Below are positions 40,165 to 48,760 of a DNA stretch of 64,000 bases, in pieces. The notes beneath the pieces were generated by a model. It did not search any database. It worked only from the letters and a program-made list of their open reading frames with translations, and had not been told where the DNA came from. This DNA is from Rhodococcus sp. BP22 (GTDB lineage Bacteria; Actinomycetota; Actinomycetes; Mycobacteriales; Mycobacteriaceae): NCBI RefSeq assembly GCF_014281965.1, contig NZ_JACFTB010000009.1, positions 1-64,000 on the forward strand, read 5' to 3'. The position numbers were made by a program, and so were the translations under genes. The first letter of the stretch is position 1, and each line of letters opens with the position of its first letter.

Positions 40165-42375
40165 ATGGGGGCCGGCCGCGTGAGCTCGGCGACCGAAAAT
40201 GCCTTCGATCTCTCGGATCGACTCATCGCCAAAGCCCACCCCGCGTTGATCGAGGGCGACGAAGAACACTTCGCTGCGATCGCGGCAAGCCTCACGAAAT
40301 CTATCGCTGACCTGACCGACCGACTCGATTCCGTCCGTAAGGACACCGGCCGGATGGGCCAGGAACTGATGGAACGAGATCTCGAAGTCCACCGACTCAC
40401 TGCTCGCCTTCGGTCCCTACGCCGATTCGGCTTGGACCTATGTCTCGGCCACGTCGTCGATGCCGAAACACACGAGTCGTCGTACATCGGCAGGCTAGGG
40501 CTCCTGGACACGGAGGGAAATCAACTCCTCGTCGACTGGCGCTCCCCTTCAGCCGAGCCGTACTTCGGCGCAACACAGTCCAACCCGATGGGGCTCGCGC
40601 GCCGGCGTCGGTATCGCTGGACTCGTGGCCGTGTGAGCGACTATTGGGACGAGGTTTTCACTGCTGACGAACTCGAAGGCGAGAATGGGGTGCGCCGGCT
40701 CGCTGCACTCGACGATCACTCCGCATTCATAGCGAGTCTCGGCAGTGACAGGTCGCACTGGATGCGCGATGTGCTGGGAACGATCCAAGCCGATCAGGAT
40801 GCGATCATTCGCGCAGGATCGCGCGGTGCGCTCGTCGTCGACGGAGGTCCTGGCACGGGGAAGACGGTCGTCGCTCTACACCGCGCCGCGTACCTTTTGT
40901 ACGCCGACGCCCTCGTCGGTCATCATCGAGGTGGTGTGCTGTTCATCGGGCCGCACGAGCCCTACCTGGCGTACGTCGCCGACGTCCTACCGAGCCTCGG
41001 TGAGGAGGGCGTCCACATCTGCACCCTGCGGGACCTCGTGCCGGAAGGTGGGTCCGCCGCACTCGAGGAAGGCGCTTCGATCGCCCGCCTCAAAGCGTCG
41101 CGACATCTCGTGACGGCCATCGAGTCCGCAGTCAGATTCTACGAGCAGCCATCGACCACGGGAATGACCGTCGAGACCGACTGGGCCGACCTTTGGCTCA
41201 GTCCCCAGGACTGGGTCGAAGCATTCTGTGCACCCGAACCTGGCATTCCGCACAACGAGGCCCGAGAACAAGTGTGGGAGTTGCTTCTCACGATCCTGAC
41301 CGACAAATACAACGGTGAAGTTTCGGCCACGACTATCCGAACGTCGTTGCACGAGAACGAGGAGTTGCGCGCTGCTCTGGAGAAGGCGTGGATCTTGGTC
41401 GAAGCCGCCGATCTCGTCGCAGATCTGTGGTCGGTACCCGCTTACCTTCGGACATGTGCGCCCTGGCTCAGCGAGGACGACATCGCAACGCTGCAGCGAC
41501 CGAAGCCCAAGAGTTGGACAGTCTCCGACCTCCCTCTACTCGACGCCGCGCGTAGGCGCCTCGGCGATCCGAACCTGTCCCTCCGGCACCGCCGCCGAAC
41601 TGCAACCGCAGCGGCCGAACGTAAGCGGATGGACAGGGTTGTGGACGAGCTACTTCAATTGGACGACGAAGAAGGAATGATCGCCCAACTTCGCCAAAAG
41701 GGCATTCGAGATGCCCTCGTCGACGACATGGTCCCTATAGACGACGAATCTCTCGACAACGGTCACGCCGCGCTAGCAGGTCCGTTCGCGCACATAGTAG
41801 TCGACGAAGCTCAAGAACTGACCGATGCGGAGTGGCAGATGTTGTTGTCACGCTGCCCATCCCGGAGCTTCACCATTGTCGGAGATCGCGCCCAAGCTCG
41901 TCGGGGGTTCACGGAGTCGTGGCAGGAGCGGCTGCGACGAGTCGGGTTCGAAAACGTCGAGGTGGCGTCGCTGACCATCAACTACCGAACACCCGAGGAA
42001 ATCATGACGGAAGCCGAACCGATCATTCGAACCGTTCTGCCGGACGCCAACGTGCCGACCTCCATTCGTCGGAGCGGCATCCCCGTCGTGCACGGACGCA
42101 CGTCAGAGTTGGCTTCGATTATCGAGTCATGGCTGGCCCAGCACACGGAAGGGATCGTCTGCATCATCAGCGCCGATGCCACCGGAAGTATTGAACTCCG
42201 GGCGAATTCACGCGTTCGCGTGCTGACTCCAGAAATGTCCAAGGGCCTCGAATTCGATCTCGTAATTTTGATCGACCCCGACGCATTCGGGACAGACACC
42301 GAGGGAGCGGTCGATCGCTATGTCGCGACGACGCGTGCGACGCAAAAGTTGTTCGTACTCACGACTTCTCGATAG
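40165..42375 (+). CDS. helR: HelD/HelR-type RNA polymerase recycling ATPase
   Basis: 736 residues of the UvrD/Rep-like superfamily 1 fold. The N-terminal coiled-coil arm (~1-100; helical, Leu/Arg-rich) enters RNA polymerase in the family. Walker A is GALVVDGGPGTGKTVVALHR near residue 225; motif II is HIVVDEAQELTDAEW near residue 550; later motifs include IVGDRAQARRGF, INYRTPEEI and the MSKGLEFDLVILIDP region. HelR proteins release stalled and rifamycin-bound polymerase and give rifamycin tolerance (M. abscessus, Streptomyces). The RAE-like dyad upstream supports the HelR subclass over housekeeping HelD. ATG 40165 has a weak ribosome-binding site; GTG 40180 is an alternative. Confidence 0.9.
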   Translation: MGAGRVSSATENAFDLSDRLIAKAHPALIEGDEEHFAAIAASLTKSIADLTDRLDSVRKDTGRMGQELMERDLEVHRLTARLRSLRRFGLDLCLGHVVDAETHESSYIGRLGLLDTEGNQLLVDWRSPSAEPYFGATQSNPMGLARRRRYRWTRGRVSDYWDEVFTADELEGENGVRRLAALDDHSAFIASLGSDRSHWMRDVLGTIQADQDAIIRAGSRGALVVDGGPGTGKTVVALHRAAYLLYADALVGHHRGGVLFIGPHEPYLAYVADVLPSLGEEGVHICTLRDLVPEGGSAALEEGASIARLKASRHLVTAIESAVRFYEQPSTTGMTVETDWADLWLSPQDWVEAFCAPEPGIPHNEAREQVWELLLTILTDKYNGEVSATTIRTSLHENEELRAALEKAWILVEAADLVADLWSVPAYLRTCAPWLSEDDIATLQRPKPKSWTVSDLPLLDAARRRLGDPNLSLRHRRRTATAAAERKRMDRVVDELLQLDDEEGMIAQLRQKGIRDALVDDMVPIDDESLDNGHAALAGPFAHIVVDEAQELTDAEWQMLLSRCPSRSFTIVGDRAQARRGFTESWQERLRRVGFENVEVASLTINYRTPEEIMTEAEPIIRTVLPDANVPTSIRRSGIPVVHGRTSELASIIESWLAQHTEGIVCIISADATGSIELRANSRVRVLTPEMSKGLEFDLVILIDPDAFGTDTEGAVDRYVATTRATQKLFVLTTSR

Positions 42376-42399
42376 CTACCCGAAGGGAACACCTGTGCC

Positions 42400-42645
42400 T
42401 CAGCCGTCGTGTTCACTCTTACGTCGTCGAGCGCGTAGGCGACCGAACTTGATGCCGAATGCCCCTAGAATCACCAACCACCCGGCCGCGAGGACACAAA
42501 GACCCACCGTGGTCGCCGACATGGTCTTGTGGTCATCGGCATATACGTATCCGACACCCGCCCATATCGCAGCCACCACAACGAACAACCCCATCGCAGC
42601 CACCACAGCCCGGACCGTTCGGTTCGTGCGCATTACCTTGATCAC
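42400..42645 (-). CDS. Small two-helix membrane protein
   Basis: 81 residues. Two transmembrane helices, VVAAMGLFVVVAAIWAGVGY and VGLCVLAAGWLVILGAFGI, joined by a short polar loop, then a very basic tail (RLRARRRKSEHDG), so both ends are probably cytoplasmic. GTG 42645 or ATG 42633 can start it. It is convergent with the HelR-type gene and 103 bp from the divergent HugZ-like gene. Unknown function. Confidence 0.6.
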   Translation of the reverse strand: MIKVMRTNRTVRAVVAAMGLFVVVAAIWAGVGYVYADDHKTMSATTVGLCVLAAGWLVILGAFGIKFGRLRARRRKSEHDG

Positions 42646-42747
42646 CGGGAGAGTATGCCCGCGATTCGCGCGACGAAACGAATTTTCCGAGTCGCCTGCG
42701 CCACTCGAACGGTCATGACGACCGAAGACGCTCCGTAGACTGCGATC

Positions 42748-43545
42748 ATGGCACTCGATCATGGCGATCCCGGCGACGCTCCTTCCGTCCCTCCCCCATT
42801 GGGCGAGCTCGAGCCTGCCCAACGGATGTCGGCAGCCGAAGAGGCGCGAACCGTCGCAGCATCGACCAACACAGGCACCCTCGCAAGTTTGACTGTCGAG
42901 GGCGACCCGTGGGCTTCCTATATCACCTATGGCCTATTGGGTGGCTCACCCGTTCTGTGTGTATCGAACATGGCCGAGCATGGACGGAACCTCGATCACG
43001 ACCCTAGAGCGAGTGTGTCGGTGGTCTCCCCGGCATCGGTTACCGATCCGCTCGCGACATCGAGAATCACTCTGGCCGGCGTGGTGGAACGACCATCTGG
43101 CGACGAGATAGCCGCTGCGCGGCAAGCGCATCTATCTGCTGTCCCCGCCGCCAAGTACTACATTGACTACAGCGATTTCTCGGTGTGGATTCTGCGCGTT
43201 GATCGAGTCCGTTGGGTAGGCGGATACGGCCGGATGGATTCTGCAATCGGTGACGACTATGCAGCTGCAACATCCGACCCGGTGGCGACGCAGGCCGCCG
43301 GTGCGCTCACGCACTTGAACGAGGATCACAGCGAGTCGTTGCTCGCAATGGCGCGCGCTATCGGCGGTTACCCGGATGCGACGGAAAGTACGGTCATGTC
43401 GGCCGACCGGTACGGGCTCGACCTCGCCGTGCTCACCCCACGCGGGAAGGCGACCACTCGCGTTGCATATGCCGAACCGATTACCGCCGTCTCCGACCTA
43501 CGCGCGGCAACAGTGGAGCTGGCACAGCGCGCTCGCGCCCGATGA
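42748..43545 (+). CDS. HugZ-like pyridoxamine-oxidase-fold protein with DUF2470 domain
   Basis: 265 residues. The N-terminal split-barrel (PNPOx-like) domain spans ~25-175: EEARTVAASTNTGTLASLT, DPWASYITYGLLGGSPVLCV, then LDHDPRASVSVVS. The C-terminal DUF2470 domain spans ~185-260: ALTHLNEDHSESLLAMARAI and ADRYGLDLAVLTP. This layout is found in HugZ-type haem-utilisation proteins and in related flavin or haem-binding proteins. Haem use is plausible because siderophore-uptake genes lie a few kb away, but there is no direct link. Confidence 0.9.
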   Translation: MALDHGDPGDAPSVPPPLGELEPAQRMSAAEEARTVAASTNTGTLASLTVEGDPWASYITYGLLGGSPVLCVSNMAEHGRNLDHDPRASVSVVSPASVTDPLATSRITLAGVVERPSGDEIAAARQAHLSAVPAAKYYIDYSDFSVWILRVDRVRWVGGYGRMDSAIGDDYAAATSDPVATQAAGALTHLNEDHSESLLAMARAIGGYPDATESTVMSADRYGLDLAVLTPRGKATTRVAYAEPITAVSDLRAATVELAQRARAR

Positions 43546-43743
43546 TCCGACGAGACACTTCTGAAGCGATACAGAAGCAAACAGGTCGCTTTTCGCAATC
43601 GACCAGTGATCACTCGCCCAGGTCAGTGGCACTAGCCGTCATGTCAACACCCGATTCGGCCTCCGACATGGGAACCTTGCCGAGACACCCCGAACCCGGA
43701 CCGTTACCGTTGTGGTACATCTCAAATCTCTAGGAGCAGGTTA

Positions 43744-45129
43744 ATGAGCATCCAACCGGTCGAGTCGAAGCGTCATCACGTCGTTGTCATCGGTTCCGGA
43801 TTCGGTGGCTTGTTCGGCGTCAAGGCACTCAAGAAGGCCGACGTCGACGTCACTCTGGTCGCGAAGACCACCCACCACCTATTTCAGCCTCTTCTCTACC
43901 AGGTAGCCACCGGCATCCTGTCCGTGGGCGAGATTGCTCCCACGACAAGGGTCATCCTGCGTAAGCAGAAGAATGCAGAAGTACTCCTCGGTGACGTTCT
44001 AGCCATAGATCTGACCGCCAAAACGGTCACCTCCAAGCTCCTCGAACGCGTCACCGTCACCCACTTCGACAGCCTCATCGTCGCGGCCGGAGCGCAGCAG
44101 TCGTACTTCGGCAACGACCACTTCGCCGAGTTCGCACCCGGCATGAAAACGATCGACGACGCTCTCGAACTTCGTGGTCGTATTCTCGGCGCATTCGAGC
44201 AGGCCGAATTGTCGGACGATCAGGAGGAGAAGGACCGTCTGATGACCTTCGTGGTTGTCGGCGCCGGACCTACCGGAGTCGAACTGGCCGGTCAGATAGC
44301 AGAACTGGCAGATCGCACCCTCGACGGCGCATTCCGCAACATCGACCCACGTGACGCTCGCGTCATTCTGCTCGACGCGGCCCCAGCTGTGCTGCCACCC
44401 ATGGGCGAAAAGCTCGGCCACAAAGCCGCAGCACGACTCGAGAAGCTTGGCGTCGAGATTCAGCTGAATGCAATGGTCACCGATGTGGACAACGACGGCC
44501 TGACCGTCAAGGAAAAGGACGGTACGACCCGTCGCATCGACGCACAGTGCAAGGTCTGGTCCGCCGGAGTGCAGGGCAGCCCGCTCGGGAAACAACTCAC
44601 TGAGCAGTCCGGATCCGAGACCGATCGTGCCGGGAGGGTCATCGTCGAACCTGATCTGACGGTCAAAGGCCACCCCAATGTCTTCGTGGTCGGCGACCTG
44701 ATGTCCGTCCAAGATGTTCCAGGTATGGCACAGGGTGCGATCCAGGGGGCCAATTACGCCGCCAAGCAGATCAAGGCGTCACTGACCGGAGCCGATCCGG
44801 CAGAGCGCAAGCCGTTCAAATACTTCGACAAGGGGTCCATGGCCACTGTGTCGCGCTTCAATGCCGTCGCCAAGGTCGGAAAGTTCGAGTTCAGCGGCTT
44901 CATCGCTTGGATCATGTGGCTCGCCTTGCACCTGTACTACCTGGTCGGTTACCGCAGCCGCCTCACCACGGTCATTTCGTGGTTTGTCACCTTCCTCGGG
45001 AAGGGGCGTGCACAGATGGCATCTACCGAGCAGCAGGTGTTCGCACGATTGGCCATCGAACAATTGAACTCGATGGAATCGAAGCGCTCGAAGAGGGTCG
45101 AAAAGCAGGAGCAGAAAGCCGCAGGCTGA
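43744..45129 (+). CDS. ndh: Type II NADH dehydrogenase (NDH-2)
   Basis: 461 residues. A membrane-associated flavoprotein that passes electrons from NADH to menaquinone without pumping protons. Two dinucleotide folds are visible: VVVIGSGFGGLFGVKAL for FAD near residue 13 and FVVVGAGPTGVELAGQIAEL for NADH near residue 170. The quinone-site region AQGAIQGANYAAKQI and FKYFDKGSMATVSRFNAV follow, then the C-terminal amphipathic segment GFIAWIMWLALHLYYLVGYR that anchors it to the membrane. AGGAG lies nine bases before ATG 43744. Length and motifs match mycobacterial Ndh. Confidence 0.96.
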   Translation: MSIQPVESKRHHVVVIGSGFGGLFGVKALKKADVDVTLVAKTTHHLFQPLLYQVATGILSVGEIAPTTRVILRKQKNAEVLLGDVLAIDLTAKTVTSKLLERVTVTHFDSLIVAAGAQQSYFGNDHFAEFAPGMKTIDDALELRGRILGAFEQAELSDDQEEKDRLMTFVVVGAGPTGVELAGQIAELADRTLDGAFRNIDPRDARVILLDAAPAVLPPMGEKLGHKAAARLEKLGVEIQLNAMVTDVDNDGLTVKEKDGTTRRIDAQCKVWSAGVQGSPLGKQLTEQSGSETDRAGRVIVEPDLTVKGHPNVFVVGDLMSVQDVPGMAQGAIQGANYAAKQIKASLTGADPAERKPFKYFDKGSMATVSRFNAVAKVGKFEFSGFIAWIMWLALHLYYLVGYRSRLTTVISWFVTFLGKGRAQMASTEQQVFARLAIEQLNSMESKRSKRVEKQEQKAAG

Positions 45130-45157
45130 CCGCTTCACCCAAGGTCATCACTCGGCG

Positions 45158-45541
45158 TCATTCGTGCACATGTCGTGCATGGGTGGCGCCGAGTTGGTGC
45201 AGCATGCTGTGCACGACGTCGTCGTCCAGTCGGTAGGTCATCTTTTTGCCGTCGCGCTGAACGGCAACCCACCCCTCGTTGCGAAGAAGGCGTAGGGCGT
45301 GTGAGACGGCGGTCGGCGTCATCTCCAGCGCCGATGCCAGATCGGTGACGCAAATGCCGGGCGCCCGGTGCATGCACAGCAGAATGCGTAGCCGAGTCGG
45401 ATCGCCCAGCAGGTCGAAGCGTTGGACCCACACCCCGATGTCGTCGACTGCGGCGATTGCCGCACGTGCCTGGGCGACGTGTTCGGGATCGAACGCTCCG
45501 ACCCTCGGAGACGACATCCCGCTGCCGACCGTTTCACTCAT
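45158..45541 (-). CDS. ArsR/SmtB-family metal-responsive repressor
   Basis: 127 residues. Winged helix: FDLLGDPTRLRILLCMHRA, then VTDLASALEMTPTAVSHALR and wing WVAVQRDGKKMTYRLDDD. The C-terminal helix DDVVHSMLHQLGATHARHVHE has the alpha-5 D-x-H spacing plus extra His, which suggests zinc, nickel or cobalt sensing as in SmtB/NmtR/KmtR proteins. No metal-efflux gene is adjacent, so its target is unknown. It is convergent with ndh. Confidence 0.9.
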   Translation of the reverse strand: MSETVGSGMSSPRVGAFDPEHVAQARAAIAAVDDIGVWVQRFDLLGDPTRLRILLCMHRAPGICVTDLASALEMTPTAVSHALRLLRNEGWVAVQRDGKKMTYRLDDDVVHSMLHQLGATHARHVHE

Positions 45542-45628
45542 GACTGCAAAGGTAGTGCGTCGAGTTCGAAGAGAATCATCGACGCGGCAACGCGGCGCTC
45601 ACGCCGCGCCGACAATCTCCTCGCGGGC

Positions 45629-46099
45629 TCATGTCGCGGCGTTTCCCAGAATTGCCGTGTCGACGATATTGGCGAGCCGAACCTTGCCTTGTGCAACATG
45701 CTTTCCAGCTTCGTCGGATATGTCCACCTGCCAGATCTGCTGAGTGCGACCCCGATGGACCGGGGTGGCTACGCCGGTGAGGCGACCCGAACGCGTTGCG
45801 CGGAGAAAGTCCGTGTTGTTGTTGACGCCCACGACGTGTCCGCGGTCACCGAGCCACACGCTCCCGCCGATGCTGGCAAGCGACTCGACCACGGCACAGA
45901 GAACGCCACCGTGCATGATCCCGGCTGGCTGGTGGAGCTTGGGCGTTACGTCCCAGGTCGCGCGGACTCGATCGCCGGAGACTTCGAGATACTCGAGTCC
46001 TAGGGTGCCGTCGAAACCCTGCGCGACCATCTCGGTGATGTCGGCTGGATCGACATTCGTATCAGAGGGAGTTGTTGCCTTCGGTTCGTTCTGGCTCAT
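45629..46099 (-). CDS. PaaI-type hotdog-fold thioesterase
   Basis: 156 residues. The core motif PAGIMHGGVLCAVVESLAS carries the HGG and downstream acidic residue of PaaI-like acyl-CoA thioesterases; VNNNTDFLRATRSGRL and the final QIWQVDISDEAGKHVAQGKV complete the hotdog fold. It hydrolyses acyl- or aryl-CoA thioesters; the exact substrate is unknown. It lies upstream of the ArsR gene on the same strand, 87 bp apart. Confidence 0.92.
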   Translation of the reverse strand: MSQNEPKATTPSDTNVDPADITEMVAQGFDGTLGLEYLEVSGDRVRATWDVTPKLHQPAGIMHGGVLCAVVESLASIGGSVWLGDRGHVVGVNNNTDFLRATRSGRLTGVATPVHRGRTQQIWQVDISDEAGKHVAQGKVRLANIVDTAILGNAAT

Positions 46100-46184
46100 T
46101 CAGGCCCTCCTAGTGTGTGGTGGCCGCGCGTGGCGAGCGGCGAGTGTTCTCCCCAGAACTACACGAGACCCAGCCGAGAAAAAT

Positions 46185-46222
46185 CGGCGGGCCCCACATC
46201 CGAATGGATGTAGAGCCCGCCG
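46185..46222 (-). terminator. Terminator hairpin downstream of the FhuF-like gene
   Basis: CGGCGGGC ... CACATCC-GAAT-GGATGT ... GCCCGCCG, a long GC-rich stem-loop with a small internal bulge, about 100 bp past the FhuF-like stop and 85 bp before the thioesterase start. Confidence 0.7.
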
Positions 46223-46320
46223 CGGCAAGGACCGGGAGTCACTGCAGCCCTCAGGACTCCGGCGCGGTCCGTTAGTTTTCCGTCAGCCTAGGCTACCCTT
46301 ACTGCATCTGCAAGGTGTGT

Positions 46321-47109
46321 TCACGACGCTCGAAATCGAACTCGTCCGATCGAGGTGGGACGCGAACGGACGGGAACTCCGGCAGCAACAAAGGCATCGA
46401 GAAGCGCTTGTCCGCGACGAGCACTCGATACTCCGAGCGATCTCGACAACATGGGCACGTGTGTCGATGCGCCGAGTACTGCATCACCGACCAACGACCA
46501 GAAGACCTGCGGATCGAGAGGCGCAGAGTCAGCGATCGCCCGAGAAACGGCATCGAGGGAAGTGATGCATCGGTGGGCTGTCCAGATCAGCAACGCTTCC
46601 TCACATGGAAGAGTGACCGTCCCCGAAGCCCCATCGAAGCTGTCGCCGGGCAAGACTCTCAGCACGGGCGAAGTGAGCCCCGCCCAGTCGATACCGCCGT
46701 CGCTGTCCATGTGAATCCACAGATTGTCGATGCCTGGATCCCACGCACGCCCCTGAAGAACCAACAAGGCGACGACGCGGCCCACGATTGCATGAATCAG
46801 CGCGGTTGCCACCTGAATCGCTGCCACGTCGGGAGTCTTCACGTCCTCGAGGGAACGAGTGACCATCTGTGCTGCTCGACCATTTTCGAGGCCTACTGCC
46901 AACTGCCACCAGCGACGCTTGGCTTCGTTCGCCATCGATGCAACCGCATACATGCGGGGGTAGTCCGAGTTCAAGGCACGAAGGCCGACGCACGCCCCGC
47001 CGAGTGGACCGCCCTCATCGCTGCACCCAATCGAACGATGCACATCGGCCCAGGCATCGGACGTCGTTGTTGCAACTGACACCAGAACACTCCCTTGTTC
47101 GAACGACAT
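46321..47109 (-). CDS. FhuF-like siderophore-iron reductase family protein
   Basis: 262 residues. The body (NEAKRRWWQLAVGLENGRAA, AAIQVATALIHAIVGRVVAL, NLWIHMDSDGGIDWAGL, ASTHVPMLSRSLGVSSARR) resembles actinobacterial FhuF-like proteins that sit beside siderophore transporters. The usual C-terminal cysteine cluster for a [2Fe-2S] centre is not seen; the protein ends with a basic segment after VPVRSRP. A direct reductase role is therefore doubtful. ATG 47109 has CAGGG upstream. It is divergent from the FecCD transporter and shares its iron box. Confidence 0.6.
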   Translation of the reverse strand: MSFEQGSVLVSVATTTSDAWADVHRSIGCSDEGGPLGGACVGLRALNSDYPRMYAVASMANEAKRRWWQLAVGLENGRAAQMVTRSLEDVKTPDVAAIQVATALIHAIVGRVVALLVLQGRAWDPGIDNLWIHMDSDGGIDWAGLTSPVLRVLPGDSFDGASGTVTLPCEEALLIWTAHRCITSLDAVSRAIADSAPLDPQVFWSLVGDAVLGASTHVPMLSRSLGVSSARRGQALLDAFVAAGVPVRSRPTSIGRVRFRAS

Positions 47110-47130
47110 AGCCCTGAAGAGCCACATTCA

Positions 47131-47149
47131 GTAGGTTAGCCTAACCAAT
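47131..47149. promoter_or_regulatory. IdeR/DtxR iron box
   Basis: The sequence GTAGGTTAGCCTAACCAAT carries the core GGTTAG-C-CTAACC and fits the TTAGGTTAGSCTAACCTAA consensus well. It lies 22 bp before the FhuF-like start and 136 bp before the transporter start. Confidence 0.82.
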
Positions 47150-47226
47150 CTTTCGAGTGAACACCGAGGCTTCGGCTTTTATGAGCCTGTATGGATTGGC
47201 TAGCCTTCCCGGACGTAGGTAGGGAC

Positions 47227-47245
47227 AAAGGGTTCCGTAACCTAA
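47227..47245 (+). promoter_or_regulatory. Degenerate second iron box
   Basis: On the minus strand TTAGGTTACGGAACCCTTT matches the IdeR consensus at about 14 of 19 positions. It lies 40 bp before the GTG of the RDD-FecCD gene, a position suited to repression. Confidence 0.4.
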
Positions 47246-47284
47246 GCAGCATTACCTTCAACAAAGTGAGGAGTCACTACTACT

Positions 47285-48760
47285 GTGACGACGGCCCCAT
47301 CACTCGGATCGAAAAGTCCCAGTCCACCTTCGGACGTGGACTTTTCGAAAGAGCAGATTCCACGCGGCCCTGCCCCGTGGTATCTCCGCGTCGTGGCAGC
47401 GTTCGTCGACCTTGCGATCGTGCTGTTACCTCTGGGGATCGGGTGGTCGATCGTCGATTCTCTTCGCGACGACAATGGTGGTGGTGAGGCGGACAGGTTC
47501 GTCTTCGGAGCCATCTCGGTGGTCGTTGCAGTCGGGTTGCTGCTCTGGAATCAGGGTTTTCGTACTGGGCACGACGGTCAGAGCACTGGCATGCGATGGA
47601 CTGGACTCGTAGTCCGTGACTCCACAACCCGAGGACCGATCGGTGTCCGTCGAGGACTCTGTAGACAGTTCGCTCTCGGCCGCTCGAGCACCGAGGTGGT
47701 ACGTGAAAAGACCGCATACGCCGAACAGTTCGAACCCGTCCCACGCGAGAACTCGGTGCAGGCCATCCGTAAACGTAGGCAGTTCGGACTTCTCGTTCTG
47801 ACCGTCGCGCTGGCAGCCGCGATTCTCGCCAGCATCGCCATCGGAGCGAGGCCGCTGACATTCGCCGAGATCGGCAACGCACTGGTGCATTCGACCGGCA
47901 CCGATACCGACATCATCGTTCGCACCCTGCGCGTCCCGCGCACCCTTCTTGCGCTTGTCGTCGGAATCGCACTCGGGATCGCCGGAGCCTTGATCCAAGG
48001 CCATACGAGAAACCCCTTGGCCGACGCCGGACTGCTGGGTCTGAATGCCGGAGCAGCCTTTTTCGTTGTGCTCGCCATCTACCTTTTCGGGTTCAACTCC
48101 CCCAGCCAGTACCTTTGGTTCGCCTTTGCCGGTTCGGCGCTGGCGAGCGTAGTGGTCTTCGGGTTGTCCTCTATCGGGAACGGGAAGGCGAGTCCGCTCA
48201 ACCTTGCGCTCGCGGGTGCCGCTGTCGCGTTTTTTCTGTCGGCCATGACCAATGCAGTGGTGCTGATAGACCAGACCACCTTGGACGGTTACCGGTTCTG
48301 GTCGGTGGGTTCGGTTGCCGGCCGGGGCCTCGACGTCCTCTGGCAGGTTCTTCCGTTCCTCGTACTCGGTGTCCTCATCGCTCTCGCCAGCACTCCTGGC
48401 CTCAACGTCATGAGCCTCGGCGAGGACGTCGCACGCTCGTTGGGAGTCAACATCGCACTCAGCAGAACTGTCGGGATCATCGCCATTACGCTGCTGACGG
48501 GTGCAGCGACAGCAGCGTGTGGACCGATCGCGTTCATCGGACTGGTGGTTCCGCACGTCGCCCGCGTCGTCACCGGACCGGACTATCGATGGCTCGTCCC
48601 CTATGCAGGTTTGATGGGCGGCGTGATGCTGCTGATGGCAGATGTCATCGGACGCGTCGTCGTGCGACCCGGTGAACTACAGGTGGGCATCGTCCTTGCG
48701 CTGTTCGGGGCCCCATTCTTCATTGCGCTGGTCCGTCGGCGAAAGCTAGCGAGCCTGTGA
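47285..48760 (+). CDS. FecCD-type siderophore ABC permease with N-terminal RDD domain
   Basis: 491 residues, about 150 more than a normal FecCD permease. Residues ~30-145 are an RDD-type membrane domain: PWYLRVVAAFVDLAIVLLPL, a second helix VFGAISVVVAVGLLLWNQGF, then GQSTGMRWTGLVV and RRGLCRQFALGR. From ~160 on is a complete permease: TLRVPRTLLALVVGIALGIA, ALIQGHTRNPLADAGLLGLN, and the EAA-like GPIAFIGLVVPHVARVV. GTG 47285 is preceded by GAGGAG. It overlaps the second permease by four bases (GTGA). It should import iron-siderophore complexes; no substrate-binding lipoprotein gene is in the window. Confidence 0.93.
   Translation: MTTAPSLGSKSPSPPSDVDFSKEQIPRGPAPWYLRVVAAFVDLAIVLLPLGIGWSIVDSLRDDNGGGEADRFVFGAISVVVAVGLLLWNQGFRTGHDGQSTGMRWTGLVVRDSTTRGPIGVRRGLCRQFALGRSSTEVVREKTAYAEQFEPVPRENSVQAIRKRRQFGLLVLTVALAAAILASIAIGARPLTFAEIGNALVHSTGTDTDIIVRTLRVPRTLLALVVGIALGIAGALIQGHTRNPLADAGLLGLNAGAAFFVVLAIYLFGFNSPSQYLWFAFAGSALASVVVFGLSSIGNGKASPLNLALAGAAVAFFLSAMTNAVVLIDQTTLDGYRFWSVGSVAGRGLDVLWQVLPFLVLGVLIALASTPGLNVMSLGEDVARSLGVNIALSRTVGIIAITLLTGAATAACGPIAFIGLVVPHVARVVTGPDYRWLVPYAGLMGGVMLLMADVIGRVVVRPGELQVGIVLALFGAPFFIALVRRRKLASL

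Noticed and set aside
46282-46312. Possible iron box upstream of the thioesterase (AGCCTAGGCT core)
   Set aside because: It departs from the IdeR consensus at too many positions and lies far from the thioesterase start, beyond a terminator.
47426-48556. 376-codon minus-strand frame opposite the RDD-FecCD gene
   Set aside because: Antisense to conserved permease helices, no motif, no start signal.
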